NCBI RefSeq assembly: GCF_000264905.1 | Contig: NW_006763143.1 | Location: 217,711-281,710, forward strand | DNA from: Stereum hirsutum FP-91666 SS1 | Lineage: Eukaryota > Basidiomycota > Agaricomycetes > Russulales > Stereaceae | Reading direction: 5' to 3' | DNA: 64,000 bases | Part shown: positions 46,121 to 56,960 of the stretch, in pieces | How the letters are laid out: every line of letters begins with the position of its first letter | Numbering within the stretch: position 1 is the stretch's first letter | Notes under the pieces: generated by a model | The model's database searches: none | The model's input: the letters and a program-made list of their open reading frames with translations, nothing else | Told to the model about the DNA's origin: nothing | Position numbers and translations under genes: made by a program

Positions 46121-49100
46121 ATGCCCCGTCCGAGAGCTTCGTCTAAACATTCTAAAAGTGATGTGAATGGAAAATTCTTATCCTCAGTCCTGACCTTGAC
46201 AGAAAACTTGGACAACTCACTTGAATCAATAGACATCGAGGATAATCCAGTCTCCTCTGACGACAGCTCGGACAACACTGAGAGCGAGTGCGACTCTGAT
46301 TCTGACTGGCCTGGCTCGGAGTCGGAGTGGGGAGCTATCCCTCCGCCCATCACATATATCGAGCGTGCTGAACGACGTCGCTCTGAACGCGCATCGGAGG
46401 CATTGCGCATTGCATCAATAAAGAGCGAGGAGAAGCGATTGGATGGGTGTATTGATAGGAAGGGTGGAGCAAAGGATAAAACGGGCAGGAAGCGAGGTCA
46501 TTACACTGGAAACTCAGTGAGGTCAGTGCAGAGAAAGAGGGCAAAGATCATGGTCGAGGCAATGGTGCTTGGGAAGGACGAGACGGACCCTGTCATCGCT
46601 CGCCGGCTTGCAGCCATCGCTCTACCCAAGGATAACACTGAGCAATCCACACTCAGCTGTTTTTTCACCAAAGCCCCGACGCTCGCATCCACTCCCTTCA
46701 CTAGCACCCTCAGCACACCTAATTTGGATGACAGAACGGCCCACGACATCGCTATTAGAAGCTCACCAGGTCGAGTCGAGTCAGGTTCGGCTGGTCCATG
46801 TCAAACACGGTTCGAGGAGGAGGAGGAAAGCGAAGATGATGAGGCGGTGATCATTGAAGGAAGGAGGAGTGCTCAAGAAGATCGAGGCACTCATCAAAGT
46901 GAGGAAGCGGGCTTATTGGGCAGGAGGGATGGGCAAGAACTTGGAGAAGCTGCCGGTGTCGGTGATGGGGATGATGACTGGAGTGATGAGGAGCCAGGAG
47001 AAGGCGATGCTGAGGTCGAGAGGGAAGCGATGTTGGCCGATGATGCTGCAGGGTGGGTGAACGATGTGCTCGACAATGTGGCACCGAAGGCGTGGTCGGA
47101 GTTGAGAGCATTGGCAGAGGAAAGCCTGAAAAAAGCACGGAAGGCGCACCTTTATCAGGATGAGGTCCTTTATGCGTCTCTTGTCGACTTCTATCGATGG
47201 GTCGAGCGGCAGGGGCGAATGAAGGCGGCCGATAGGGTGACGACGAAGATAGGGAGGGGACCAGCCTTTGCAAGAGTGCTCTGTGCGCAAGCTAAGTTCT
47301 TCGAGGTAAATGGTGCAGTAAGACCTAGTCAGCAGGGGAAGCGCAAGAAGATACCATCGCTCTTCAGTGACGAGGCCTTCCAGATGGGTATTCAGGTCTA
47401 CCTTCGCACTCTCGAACCCGGGAAGGTGAGCTCATCAGCTCCATGTTCAACTGTTGTGTGTGCTCACCAATGAATATGAAGATAACACCCAAACTACTTC
47501 AGCAGCATATCACCGACCATATCCTTCCTACTCTCAACACAAAGAAGACCCGAATCAGCACAAAAACCGCTAAACGAATGCTTGTCAAGCTCGGTTATCG
47601 ACGGAAGAGGCATTCAAAGGGTGTCTATTGGGATGGACATGAGAGGAAGGATGTTCGGAGGCGACGTGCGGAGTATCTTCAGGAGATGGCGGCGATCACA
47701 AGGTAAGCTGCGAATACATCGAGTGTCGGTTGGCACTGGCCCAGTGGATAGGTCACTGAGTGCTCTTTTTGCAGTCTTGTAGCCCGGTATGAAGGGGATG
47801 CGATGGAGGAGGTGCCCCCGACACTGGCAGAGGGAGAGAAAGAGCACGTTGTTGTTGTGCAAGATGAATCCAGTCTCGGCACAAACGATTACAAGAACGT
47901 TAGCTATTGGCTGAAGCCAGGCGAGCAGGTCTTGAAGAAGAAGGATCGCGGACGCACAATGATGGTGTCCGGGTTTCTCTGCGAGCGTTATGGCAACTTG
48001 GCGTTGACAGACGAGATGATCGAGTTGAATGCGAAGCTGGCGCCGGACGTCCGCATTGCTGTCACTGATTCTCGTGTGACGATCTGTCCGACATCGAAAG
48101 CTGGTGGTGACGACTATTGGAATCTAAAACAGATGACTTCTCAGGCATGTTCTTTCGTTCACAACTTTCCCTTTACAGCCTGACCTCATCACACGATATG
48201 TTCAGTTGCGGAATGCAATATTGATTGCGCACAGATTATTCCCGGGAGCGATCGTTCATTGGGTTTTCGACAACTCATCGTGTCATGACAGCATGGATGA
48301 AGATGCACTCAATGTCTCGAAGATGAACGTGAACCCGGGTGGCACCAACATTCCGAAGATGCACGCCACCACCATTCCACACGACAACCCATTTGGGCAC
48401 GGCGGCAAAACACAGTTCATGGAATTTGAAGCCAACTTGCCGGACGATCATGAACACAAGTCGCACGAGGGCAAGCCAAAAGGCATGCGGGTTATCCTTC
48501 AAGAGCGAGGCTATATTCGCCAGGATGGGAAGTTCTGGGACGGAAGTCGTAAAGTCATCGGCAAGTGTGCAGCGTGCAAGGATCGGGTTTCTCGCAAGCC
48601 CAAGTTCACGCTTGCAAATGAGGGGAAGAGGAATGCCAACGTGGAGAGTGGTGGTGAAGATGACGATGACGAAGGATATGAGACGGAAGATGACAACGGA
48701 GATGGGTATCCCACTGACTGCTGCATGCAGCGTATTCTTTCGTTGCAGTCTGATTTCAAGAGCGAGAAGTGTTTGATTGAACAGGCAAGTCTCGGCCTTT
48801 CTTATGGTGCTTTAATTTGACTCACACTTCCTTTTCCCGACAGATCATCATCGCTGCTGGAGATGTCTGCCATTTCCTCCCAAAGTTTCATCCAGAGATG
48901 AACCCGATTGAGTACTTCTGGGGCTGGATGAAGCGGTATTTCCGAGAACGGTCTAACGGCAACTTTGCGCATGGTCGGAAGCTTCTCGACGAGTCCATGG
49001 AGGCTTGTCCTCTGGTGACAATTCGTCGATTCTTTCGTCGAGCTCAGCGATATATGAGCGTCTACACACTTGGCGCCACAGGAATTGCCGCTGAGCACGC

Positions 49101-49206
49101 AGTCAAAAAGTACAAATCTCACCGTGGAGTCTCGCAGAAGGATTTGGACGCCTCCGAGGAGGAGCGTAAGCGCAAGGATGCGAAAATATTTTCTGGGCGC
49201 ACTTAG
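46121..49206 (+). CDS. DDE transposase (IS630/Tc1/mariner superfamily, DDE_3 type)
   Basis: Cuts and pastes the surrounding element. The start chosen is MPRPRASSKHSKSDVNGKFL, because the upstream in-frame part is a tandem CGTCGCAGTCTC repeat. The N-terminal 330 residues are acidic and Ser-rich with a basic patch. A winged-helix-like DNA-binding region follows (KLLQQHITDHILPTLNTKK, then ISTKTAKRMLVKLGYRRKR). The catalytic triad is visible: Asp in VVVVQDESSLGTN, Asp in VHWVFDNSSCHDSMDED, and Glu in HPEMNPIEYFWGWMKRYF. Five exons; the introns at 48145-48205 and 48785-48843 both start with GC instead of GT. An acidic insertion (EDDDDEGYETEDDNGDG) with Cys pairs (KCAACKD) lies between the second Asp and the Glu. 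No stop or frameshift is seen, so it could be active. Confidence 0.88.
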
Positions 49207-49250
49207 AGGGTGTCTGAAGTTCAGGATCTCAGTCGATTTGGCGGTTTTTA

Positions 49251-49266
49251 TTAGGGTTAGGGTTAG
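49251..49266 (+). repeat. Short interstitial telomere-type repeat
   Basis: TTAGGGTTAGGGTTAG, two and two-thirds units of the usual fungal telomere repeat, between the transposase stop codon and the right TIR. Confidence 0.85.
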
Positions 49267-49365
49267 AATTTTCTTCTCGTCCGAAATGGCAGATCTACTC
49301 TAAAGTAGGGTACAGTTTCTTAGTAGAATTTTAATCGCAAGCCTCAAAAAAAATATTTACGACTT

Positions 49366-49389
49366 GACATGAAGTCGTGTCCACCACCA
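49366..49389 (-). repeat. Right terminal inverted repeat of the mariner-type element
   Basis: 24 bases, inverted match (20 of 24) to 45836-45859, followed directly by TA. Confidence 0.85.
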
Positions 49390-49391
49390 TA

Positions 49392-49552
49392 CAGGTCAGT
49401 AATCCAGCCTTGATTGACCGTATTAAGTACTCAAAGGCTGATGAGATTGCAAGGTTTGACGTCGGGACTGGGCACCCGGCCTTCGCTGGACCAATCGACG
49501 TGACTGGGTAATAGATTCGCGGCTGGCGCCCTTTCCAGCCCGAGTCGTCGAC
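49392..49552. promoter_or_regulatory. Upstream region of F-box-like tandem copy 1
   Basis: 160 bases between the transposon end and the start codon. The transposon sits where the promoter of this gene would be expected. No TATA box is obvious. Confidence 0.35.
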
Positions 49553-51216
49553 ATGTCTCTGTTATCGCTCCCGGATGAGCTTCTTGTTGAGATTTCCAAG
49601 GGACTTTCTGCCTTTCCTTTCCCCTTAGGACGGCCCATGGTGGAGCTGCATCCTACCCTGCGAGCTCTGTGCGCAACCAATCAGCGTCTACGTGCACTTT
49701 TCATGCATGAGTTTTACGCGACGGTCGTGTTCAATTTGGAACGAAAGGCTCTCCGAACGAATTTGCAGCGGGTGGACGGTTTCCTGCGAGTTATGAAGAC
49801 CAGAGGAGCTTCACAGTCTATCAGGTATGTGGCTCCCAAGGATATTCGTGTGCAAGTCGGTGAGGTGAATCGCGTTTCGTTATCGATTTTTTAGAACCAT
49901 CCGCCTCAGAGATTCTGAGGCGCTACCCATACGATGGCCGCAACGTCTTCCCTTTGGTACATCCATGATGATGGATATGTCTGACGAAGAGAATGCGCTG
50001 CTGCACCGAATTCTACAGGTTATCCTCTCCTCAGCCACCAACTTGATCACCCTAGATATGCCTCAGATCGACGCTCCTCTCACACGCGCAGTCATCAAAG
50101 CGATCAACTCCCACACTTACCTTCGAGAAATCATCTTTGATGACGTACAACAATTATTCTCGCTCCCCCTTACCTTCTTATCCTCGGCATCTCTTTCTCG
50201 CCTTCATTTTCGCAAGGGAAATCTCACGGACGAACTGGACACGCCGCACACACTCCCCGCACTCCAAGTGGTTCTTGCTCGCGACTCTGAGGGACCCCAC
50301 ATTTACAATCTCTACATTGAAGAGCTGTGCTCTTCGGCCTGGACGAGTCTCACAATCAAGGACTTGCGTACGTTACGCGTAGAGTGGTCGAACAGCGATC
50401 TCTCACCATCGTGCGGCGCGTTCTTTGATCGCCACACTCAGCTCAACGACATCCACCTCAGTGGCACTGGATTGCGCGACATTCGCGCGATCGAGAGAGC
50501 TCCTCTTTTATCCTCGCTCTACGAAGCGGGGGCTAGGCAGGGTTTATTGGATTCGTTCCGGGTAGACAGCGTGCATGTCGGCAACCGCGATGATGGCCTT
50601 TTGGAGCCACAGCTTTGTGTACGCGAAGCAAAGATACGAATAATGAAGGGGCGTGCAGATGTTGTGGCTTTCTTGTTGGAGAATCTGCCTTTCTCCAAAA
50701 ACCTGCACCTCGTATGCGACAGGGATGCGAATTTTGTACCCATGGTACGTCAGCCTCGGAAATGATGCTTTCCGCTCCTTCACTTTCCTCTAACATTCGA
50801 TTCACTCAAACTCCGATACATCACAGTCCGTTCTATGGGAGGCGTTTCTCTCTTCCTCTTCTAAACTCCAATACCTCCGCGATCTCTCGATCACGAAGTT
50901 CCCTCTCTGGGACGACCCGAATCAGGTCCCTCGACTCCACCTTCCCCCCGTCTCACCAAGATCAGGAAGGTCCTCCGACCAGGACGATTACAAGCACGCG
51001 CCGGAGCTCGATGAGCTTGGCAAAACCATTCAGGGTGAATATATCGAGGCGTTGGCGGATCGATGCCCGTCTTTGTCGATGGTATGCATCAGGGGTCCAG
51101 AGATGGAGGGTGTGCGTCAGGGGGTGGGATTTGAGTTTAGGGTCAATAGAGAGATAGTGAGCAGACGGATTGAAACGATTGGCATGACGGTCTATCCCAT
51201 TGTATTCCTCCGTTAA
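49553..51216 (+). CDS. F-box-like protein, tandem copy 1
   Basis: Three exons (49553-49824, 49895-50744, 50827-51216), intact, about 500 residues. The F-box start is MSLLSLPDELLVEISKGL, followed by LRALCATNQRLRALFMHEFY. Exon 2 carries LRR-like repeats and the family signature SPSCGAFFDRHTQLNDIHLS, then GTGLRDIRAIERAPLLSSLY. Exon 3 has KFPLWDDPNQVPRLHLPP, a long acidic loop and CPSLSMVCIRGPEMEG. By family it would link a target protein to an SCF ubiquitin ligase; no target is known. The first of three head-to-tail copies, it begins 160 bases after the mariner-type transposon. Confidence 0.8.
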
Positions 51217-51583
51217 TGAAAGAAGGTGGTGGAGGGCTAAGGGATTTAATGGGAACCATCCAGTCATCGTGGATAACCGATGGACGGCTGACAATAGCCT
51301 TAATTGTAAATGGGTCTATCAGAATACTAATTCTGATTCTTGACACACTGTCTGATTTCTGAGTATGCATGGTCTACGATTAACATCGAGGATAACAATG
51401 CTCGCCAGACTCCAGAGATGTGTGTTCAAACTCCGACGTGACGCGCGGCGCGCGTCAGGAGGTCACCGGTCAGGCCTCAGGTCCGGAACTGATACGGGTG
51501 CGTCTGCAAGGTTGCTGCAAAGCCAACGACCACCTCTTCCTTCCCGGGCCCCCCTTCCTTCCCCATCATCTACAGTAGTCAAC
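51217..51583. other. Spacer between F-box-like copies 1 and 2
   Basis: 367 bases. An upstream ORF runs into copy 2 in frame but its content is not conserved in the other copies. No other feature. Confidence 0.5.
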
Positions 51584-53208
51584 ATGTCTTTGCTATCGTT
51601 ACCAGATGAACTTCTTCTCGCAATCTCTAAGGAATTTGAGTTCTTTCCTCAACCCTTTGATCGTTTCAGTGAACATTGCGTAGTCGAACTAAATCTTACC
51701 CTGCGAGCTTTGTGCGCAACTAATACGCGTCTACGTTCAACTTTTATACATGAGCTTTACGCGACAGTCGTATTCAACCTGAAGCGCAAAGATATTCGAA
51801 CGGATTTGGAGTGCGTACGGTCGTCTCTGCGAATCATGACTGCTCGAGGCACTTCAGGGTTTATTAGGTGAGTGACTTCTGGCGATATCCGTGTACAAGT
51901 CAGTAATGTGAATTGCTTTTCCGCTATCGTTTTTTTAGGACGATCCACCTCAATGACGCTGAGGCACTTCCTATACGGGTCCCAAGATACCTTGATTTCA
52001 GAGGCAGACCCGCCGTAGGGAAAGGGATGTCTGCGGAGGAGATTGCGCTGCTGTACCAGATCTTACAGCTTATCCTTTCTTCGGCCTCCGACTTGGTCAC
52101 TCTGGACATGTCTGAAACAGGTGCTGCTCTCACACTCGAGATCGTCAGTGCGATCAACTCTCACAGTCACCTCCGAAAGGTCATCCTTGAGGACTTGCAG
52201 CAATTATACTCGCCTCCTCTTGCCTTCTTATACTCGACGTCTCTCTCTCGCTTTCATTTTCGCACAGGGGATCTCACAGATGAGCCGTACACGCCACACA
52301 CCCACACTACCCTCCAAAATATTCTCAGCCGTGAATCCGATGGCCCTCATATCTACGAGCTCACCCTTTGGGAATCGTATTCTCCTGCTTGGACAAGCTT
52401 TACGATCAAGGGCTTGCGTACGCTACACGTTATATGGTCAGACAGCGACCTCGCCCCGTCATGCGGCGCTTTCTTTGATCGCCACCCTCTGCTGAGCGAC
52501 ATCCACCTCAGTGGTACTGGATTGCGCGACATCCACGCAATTGAGAGAGTTCCTCTCTTATCCTCGCTCTACGAAGCGGCACGCAGGCAGGGTTTGTTGG
52601 ACACGTTCTGGATGAACCGAGTACATGTGCTCAACGGATATCTCGACCAATCGGAGCCAGAGCCCCATCTACGCAAAGTCAGTATACGGATATCAAAGAG
52701 ACTTGCGGAGGTTGTGGGTTTCTTGCTGGAGACTCTGCCTGTCTTCGAAGAACTACACCTCGCATGCGATGCGGATATTCGGGAGCAGAGAAACTTTGTA
52801 TCCGTGGTGCGTCAGCCACGTCCTTCACTTCACAATACTCTTCGACTGATTCACACTGTTTTCCTTTGATCACAGTCCGACCTGTTCGAGATGATCCTGC
52901 CCATCTCATCTAACCTTCGACACCTCCGTCGCTTGTCACTGAACAAGTTCCCCCTCCTGGACGACCCATTGAATCGAGCTGAGCGCTCGTCGGAGCTCCT
53001 TGAGCTTGGAGAATTTATTAAAAACAAGTATGTCGAGGTGTTGGCGGATCAGTGTCCGTCATTATCGAGGGTATGCGTGAAGCCACTGGAGATGGAGGGT
53101 GGTAGCATGGTATTTGACTTTGTGGTCAAGAGGGACATGATGGGCAGTCGTGTTGAGAAGGTTTATATGAGGATCCGTGGGATGCCGTTTTTCGGTGAAC
53201 GAGGATAG
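51584..53208 (+). CDS. F-box-like protein, tandem copy 2
   Basis: Three exons (51584-51867, 51939-52806, 52876-53208) with the same intron positions and phases as its neighbours, about 495 residues, intact. F-box MSLLSLPDELLLAISKEFEF; then LRALCATNTRLRSTFIHELY; exon 2 with LILSSASDLVTLDMSETGAA, APSCGAFFDRHPLLSDIHLS, GLRDIHAIERVPLLSSLYEA and ISKRLAEVVGFLLETLPVFE; exon 3 with KFPLLDDPLNRAERSSELLE and CPSLSRVCVKPLEMEG. The exon 3 loop is shorter than in copy 1, so this region changes fastest and may be the target-recognition surface. Confidence 0.8.
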
Positions 53209-53575
53209 TTGAGGGATAAGGGAACACAAAGGGGGCAATCCAGTCAGCGTTGGCATCCGACGAAGAACAGTGTAGTACCATAAATGCTTGTATCAAAATC
53301 ATGTCTCTGGTGGCGAACGCACTTGCCATGGCGATTATTTCTGTCCTTTTCTGTCCGCCAAGATTGGATTTGTCACGTGCGCCGTTGAGCTCGTCGCGAC
53401 GCGGCGAATTTGGCTTGGTTTGTCCTTGGTTTGTACGTACGGGGAAGGCCCGGCGCTGGCAACGAACATTTTTCAGCGATCTCCGGCGGGTTCATCACCT
53501 ATAGCTATCACAGCGTTCACCTCCACTCAGCGAGACTGGGCAACTCACTGGTTTCTGTCCTTTTTAGTAGTCGCC
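53209..53575. other. Spacer between F-box-like copies 2 and 3
   Basis: 367 bases, the same length as the previous spacer, which fits a unit tandem duplication. Nothing else seen. Confidence 0.5.
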
Positions 53576-55251
53576 ATGTCTCTTGAGTCACTACCAGACG
53601 AGCTCCTTGTTGCGATCTCCAAAGAGCTCCCATCCTTTCCCGATCCCTCCAATTCTTTCGGCACATTTCCCATAGTCGAGCAGGATCCTGTCCTACGAGC
53701 TCTGTGCGCAACCAATAAACGTCTGCGTGCAATTTTTGTCCGTGAGCTTTACACGAACATTGTGTTCAATGTAAACCGTAAAGCTCTTGAAATGCACTTA
53801 GAGCGCGTGCGTTGTTTTCTGCAAGATACGGAAACTCAAGGCACCACACTGTTTATCAGGTGTGTAACTCCTAGTGTACAAATAAGTGGTAGAAATTATA
53901 ATTGCATCACCCGTATCAAATTCTAGAACCATCCACCTCAGAGTTTCTGAGGCGCTGCCTTTACAACTCCCGCAATATCTTCATTTCAGAGGCAATACGA
54001 AAGAAATGTCTATGGAGATTGCGCTGATGTACCGAATCGTACAGCTCATCCTCTCTTCAGCCACGAACTTGGTCTCTCTAGACATGACTCGGACCACTAC
54101 TCCTCTCACAACCGAGGTCCTCGAAGCAATCAACTCCCACAGCCGCCTCCAGAATATCATCCTTGAGGACGTGCATCAATTGTGCTTTCTTCCTCATGCC
54201 TTCCTGCTCTCGACGTCCCTCTCTCGCCTTCATTTCCGCAAAGCGGGACTCACGTACGAGATGGGCACGCCGCACGATGTCCTCCAGGCGATTCTCTCTC
54301 GCGAATCGGACGGGCCTCGCATCGACAATCTCGAGCTACAAAAACCATTCTCTCCGGCCTGGACGAGCCTCACGATCAAAGGCCTGCGTAGCTTACGCGT
54401 CGAATGGTCGGACATCGATTTCGCCCCGTCGTGTGGCGCGTTCTTCGACCGCCACACTCAACTGGATAACATCCACCTGAGTGGCGCTGGATTGCGCGAC
54501 ATCCGCGCGATTGAGAGGGTTCCTCTTCTATCCTCGCTCTATGAAGCAGCGGGTGTGCAGGGTTTATTGGACGCGTTCTGGGTGGACAAAGTCCACGTGC
54601 TCAACGAATATCTCGACCGTTCGGAACAAGAACTTCATCTGCGTAAAGTCAGGATCCGGATAACGAAGAGACCTGCGGAGGTTGTGGCCTTTCTATTGAA
54701 TAATCTGCCTGTCTTCGAAGACCTGCATTTAGTATGTGATGCAGATTCTCGGGAGTCGGGGAACTTTGTGCCCATCGTACGTCAGCTCCGCTCGAAATGT
54801 CTTCTGCTCCTTCACCTCCTCCTATCGGTCGACTGATTCAAGCCGTCTCTTATTTGCCACAGTCCGATCTGTGGGACATGGTCCTCTCTTCCACTTGTAA
54901 CCTTCAACACCTCCGCCATCTACGGTTCACCAAATTCCCATTTTGGAACGACCCAAACGATTTGCAAACGATGTTCCTTCACTCCGTCCCATCCCACGGA
55001 GCACCGATGACTGGGACGGGGAGGTCGAGTACCCACCGGAACTCAAGGAACATATAGAAACTATGAAGAGCAGATATGTCGACCCCTTAGTGGGTCGGTG
55101 TCCGTCGCTGACGTGGGTATCTGTGAGGAGACCGGAGATGGAGGGTGCAGTTGGCGCGGATGGGTTTGTGTTCAAGGTCTGGAGGGAGAGGCGTAGTAGA
55201 CGGGTTGAAGCGGTCGAGATGAAAATACGTGAGGACATGCCTCTTCCTTGA
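53576..55251 (+). pseudogene. F-box-like protein, tandem copy 3, frameshifted in exon 3
   Basis: Exons 1 and 2 (53576-53859, 53927-54776) are intact: MSLESLPDELLVAISKELPS, APSCGAFFDRHTQLDNIHLS, GLRDIRAIERVPLLSSLYEA, ITKRPAEVVAFLLNNLPVFE. In exon 3, from 54863, the frame reads FTKFPFWNDPNDLQ but then runs into an unrelated tail and stops at 55057. The expected family sequence (YPPELKEHIETMKSRYVDPL, CPSLTWVSVRRPEMEG) continues in another frame to 55251. A one-base loss or two-base gain between about 54955 and 55000 explains it. The truncated product would still keep the F-box and most of the repeats, so it could be a functional variant or an assembly error. Confidence 0.75.
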
Positions 55252-55458
55252 GAGAATATGGTGGCTGGATAGGGGTATTGAGAGGAGCTGTGTGTATAGC
55301 GTTCGCAATCCAGCACGGGTGGTATTGTGAGTGCTTGTGTCCTTCGGAGGTGAACGCGCTTTCTGAGGCATTGGAGTGTGAAGCTGGCTACCTCCCAACC
55401 TCTCAGTAGTCCCTTCAATGCGACAGCCGATTAGACATCGCTATAAACTTACCTTACC
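55252..55458. other. 3' flank of F-box-like copy 3 up to the TIR element
   Basis: About 200 bases; the last seven (55452-55458, CCTTACC) are the left target-site duplication of the element. Confidence 0.6.
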
Positions 55459-55618
55459 CATCAGAACTCTTGGAAATCCCTGAGAGGCCCTGAGAAGCCC
55501 TGAGCGGCCCTGACGATCCGTTCCGCGAAAGTCCGTGAGGTCTCGAGAGCGCGTCAGGGCCTGTCAGGGCTCTCAGGGTGCGTCAGGACGATCAGGACGA
55601 TTCTGGTCGTTGTGTGGC
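55459..55618 (+). repeat. Left 160-bp terminal inverted repeat with internal CCCTGA/TCAGGG arrays
   Basis: Starts CATCAGAACTCTTGGAAAT. Outer part: four 10-base units, each starting CCCTGA (CCCTGAGAGG, CCCTGAGAAG, CCCTGAGCGG, CCCTGACGAT). Inner part: five inverted TCAGG(G) boxes spaced 9-11 bases. Each TIR can thus fold on itself. Confidence 0.9.
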
Positions 55619-56960
55619 ACCAGAAAAATGATCATAAATTCATATAAATAATCGTATTTACATGCGAAGCTACATAAAGAGGTCTACAGAGGCTCTGCTT
55701 TCGAGTCCACCAATTTTCCTTCATGTTCAAAACAGTCACTCGTGTTATACACACTGTTCTTGAGACTACACAAACGTTAAACTGCCCCAGACCCCACTCT
55801 CTCGACTTTTCCTTGCTCTGATAGACTACATGGCCTGCGAAAACGGGTAAACTTGTTTGACTCCATGAGATTATGCAGACCAAGTAAGGGTGGAGGTTGA
55901 ATAGATAAGTAGATATGTTAAGGGGAAGGCGATAGAAGTAGAAGAGCCGATGAGCTACGAAGTGCTGGGGGTCAACAGAAGAACAAAGAAGCGCGTACTA
56001 TCCGGTTGTATCTTCAGCAAACCAGTCGTCCATGACGCTTTGAAACACACGCAAGGAAGCATGCATGCTTCCATCGCGATCGAGCGTTGGCGTAGTGTTT
56101 TGGACCGTGTACGATGCACATCTGCACAGAAATGACATATCCAGAATCAAAAACACAATCGCAAGAGAGGGGTGGGAGGAATAAACTCACGCCAAAAACG
56201 ACATCTTGCGGCGAGATGCGACGACTCTCAACCTCGCCGCTATCCCCTGCAAGCACCGAGCGACAATGAAGAAAAAGAATATAACAAGACGAAATGAAGT
56301 ATAAGTTCGAGGACGTACAATGAAGTAACGTGTTCCTCTTGCTCATCATCGCTCTCCTCGGTGCTACACTCACAGCCGCTGCATCGAGCACAATGATTGT
56401 ATGGTGAGGCCGAGATCACTAGAAGAAATAATGCCGTTGTCTTGACTTGTCGATAAGGCCGGCCACTTTGACGTTGCAGTGAATGAAATTGTTGATGTGA
56501 TGTAACTGCGTGATTTGGATTGAGAAAAGGGATCAAGATAACATACGTACAGGTGGGATTGTAGCGCCTTTATTTCGCTGGCCCGGTCCATAACAGGGTC
56601 CTTACCGAGGGAATATAGAACGATGCACAGGGAATGCTTGACAGAGACAAACGAGGTACGAATACAGAACAGAGACGACGCCGGACGACGCCCGACGCAA
56701 GAGTTGAACAGAGGACAAACAAACGTCAACAAATTCGACGTGGCATTTTCAGAGTTTGTTGTCGAAGTGTCGAAGCCCTTACCCTCCTTCACCCTCTCCC
56801 CGACTCGGCATCATACACCGGCCCACACTAGGGCTACGCACATGTCGGTTGAATCCTCAGACTCTCGTAACCCGGAGCGCCGAGTCTGCACTTGAAGTTT
56901 GCGAATGTGAAAGTAAATGTTGGTAAAGAATCCTGCAAGTGTGAAGGTGAGCCTCGTCGT
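55619..56960. other. Interior left half of the long-TIR element
   Basis: Minus-strand ORFs at 56014-56592 might come from a small spliced gene (start MDRASEIKALQSHL at about 56592), but I could not make a consistent product. AT-rich near the TIR. No transposase motif. Confidence 0.35.

Larger units (their letters stand above)
45834..49391 (+). mobile_element. Tc1/mariner-type DNA transposon with TA target duplication
   Basis: The element is bounded by TA on both sides (45834-45835 and 49390-49391) and by imperfect 24-base terminal inverted repeats (45836-45859 and 49366-49389). Left starts TGGTGGCGGACATGACTTCA; the right end read inward starts TGGTGGTGGACACGACTTCA. 20 of 24 positions agree, and three of the four differences are C/T. 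Inside is one intron-containing gene with a complete DDE_3 transposase. Length about 3.55 kb, long for Tc1/mariner but normal for fungal relatives with an N-terminal extension. The TIR divergence says it is not a very recent arrival; the open frame says it may still work. Confidence 0.85.

Noticed and set aside
45834..49391. KDZ-type or helitron identity for the transposon
   Set aside because: TA duplication, short TIRs and the NPIEYFWGW motif fit Tc1/mariner; no CxC domain or Rep/helicase motif is present.
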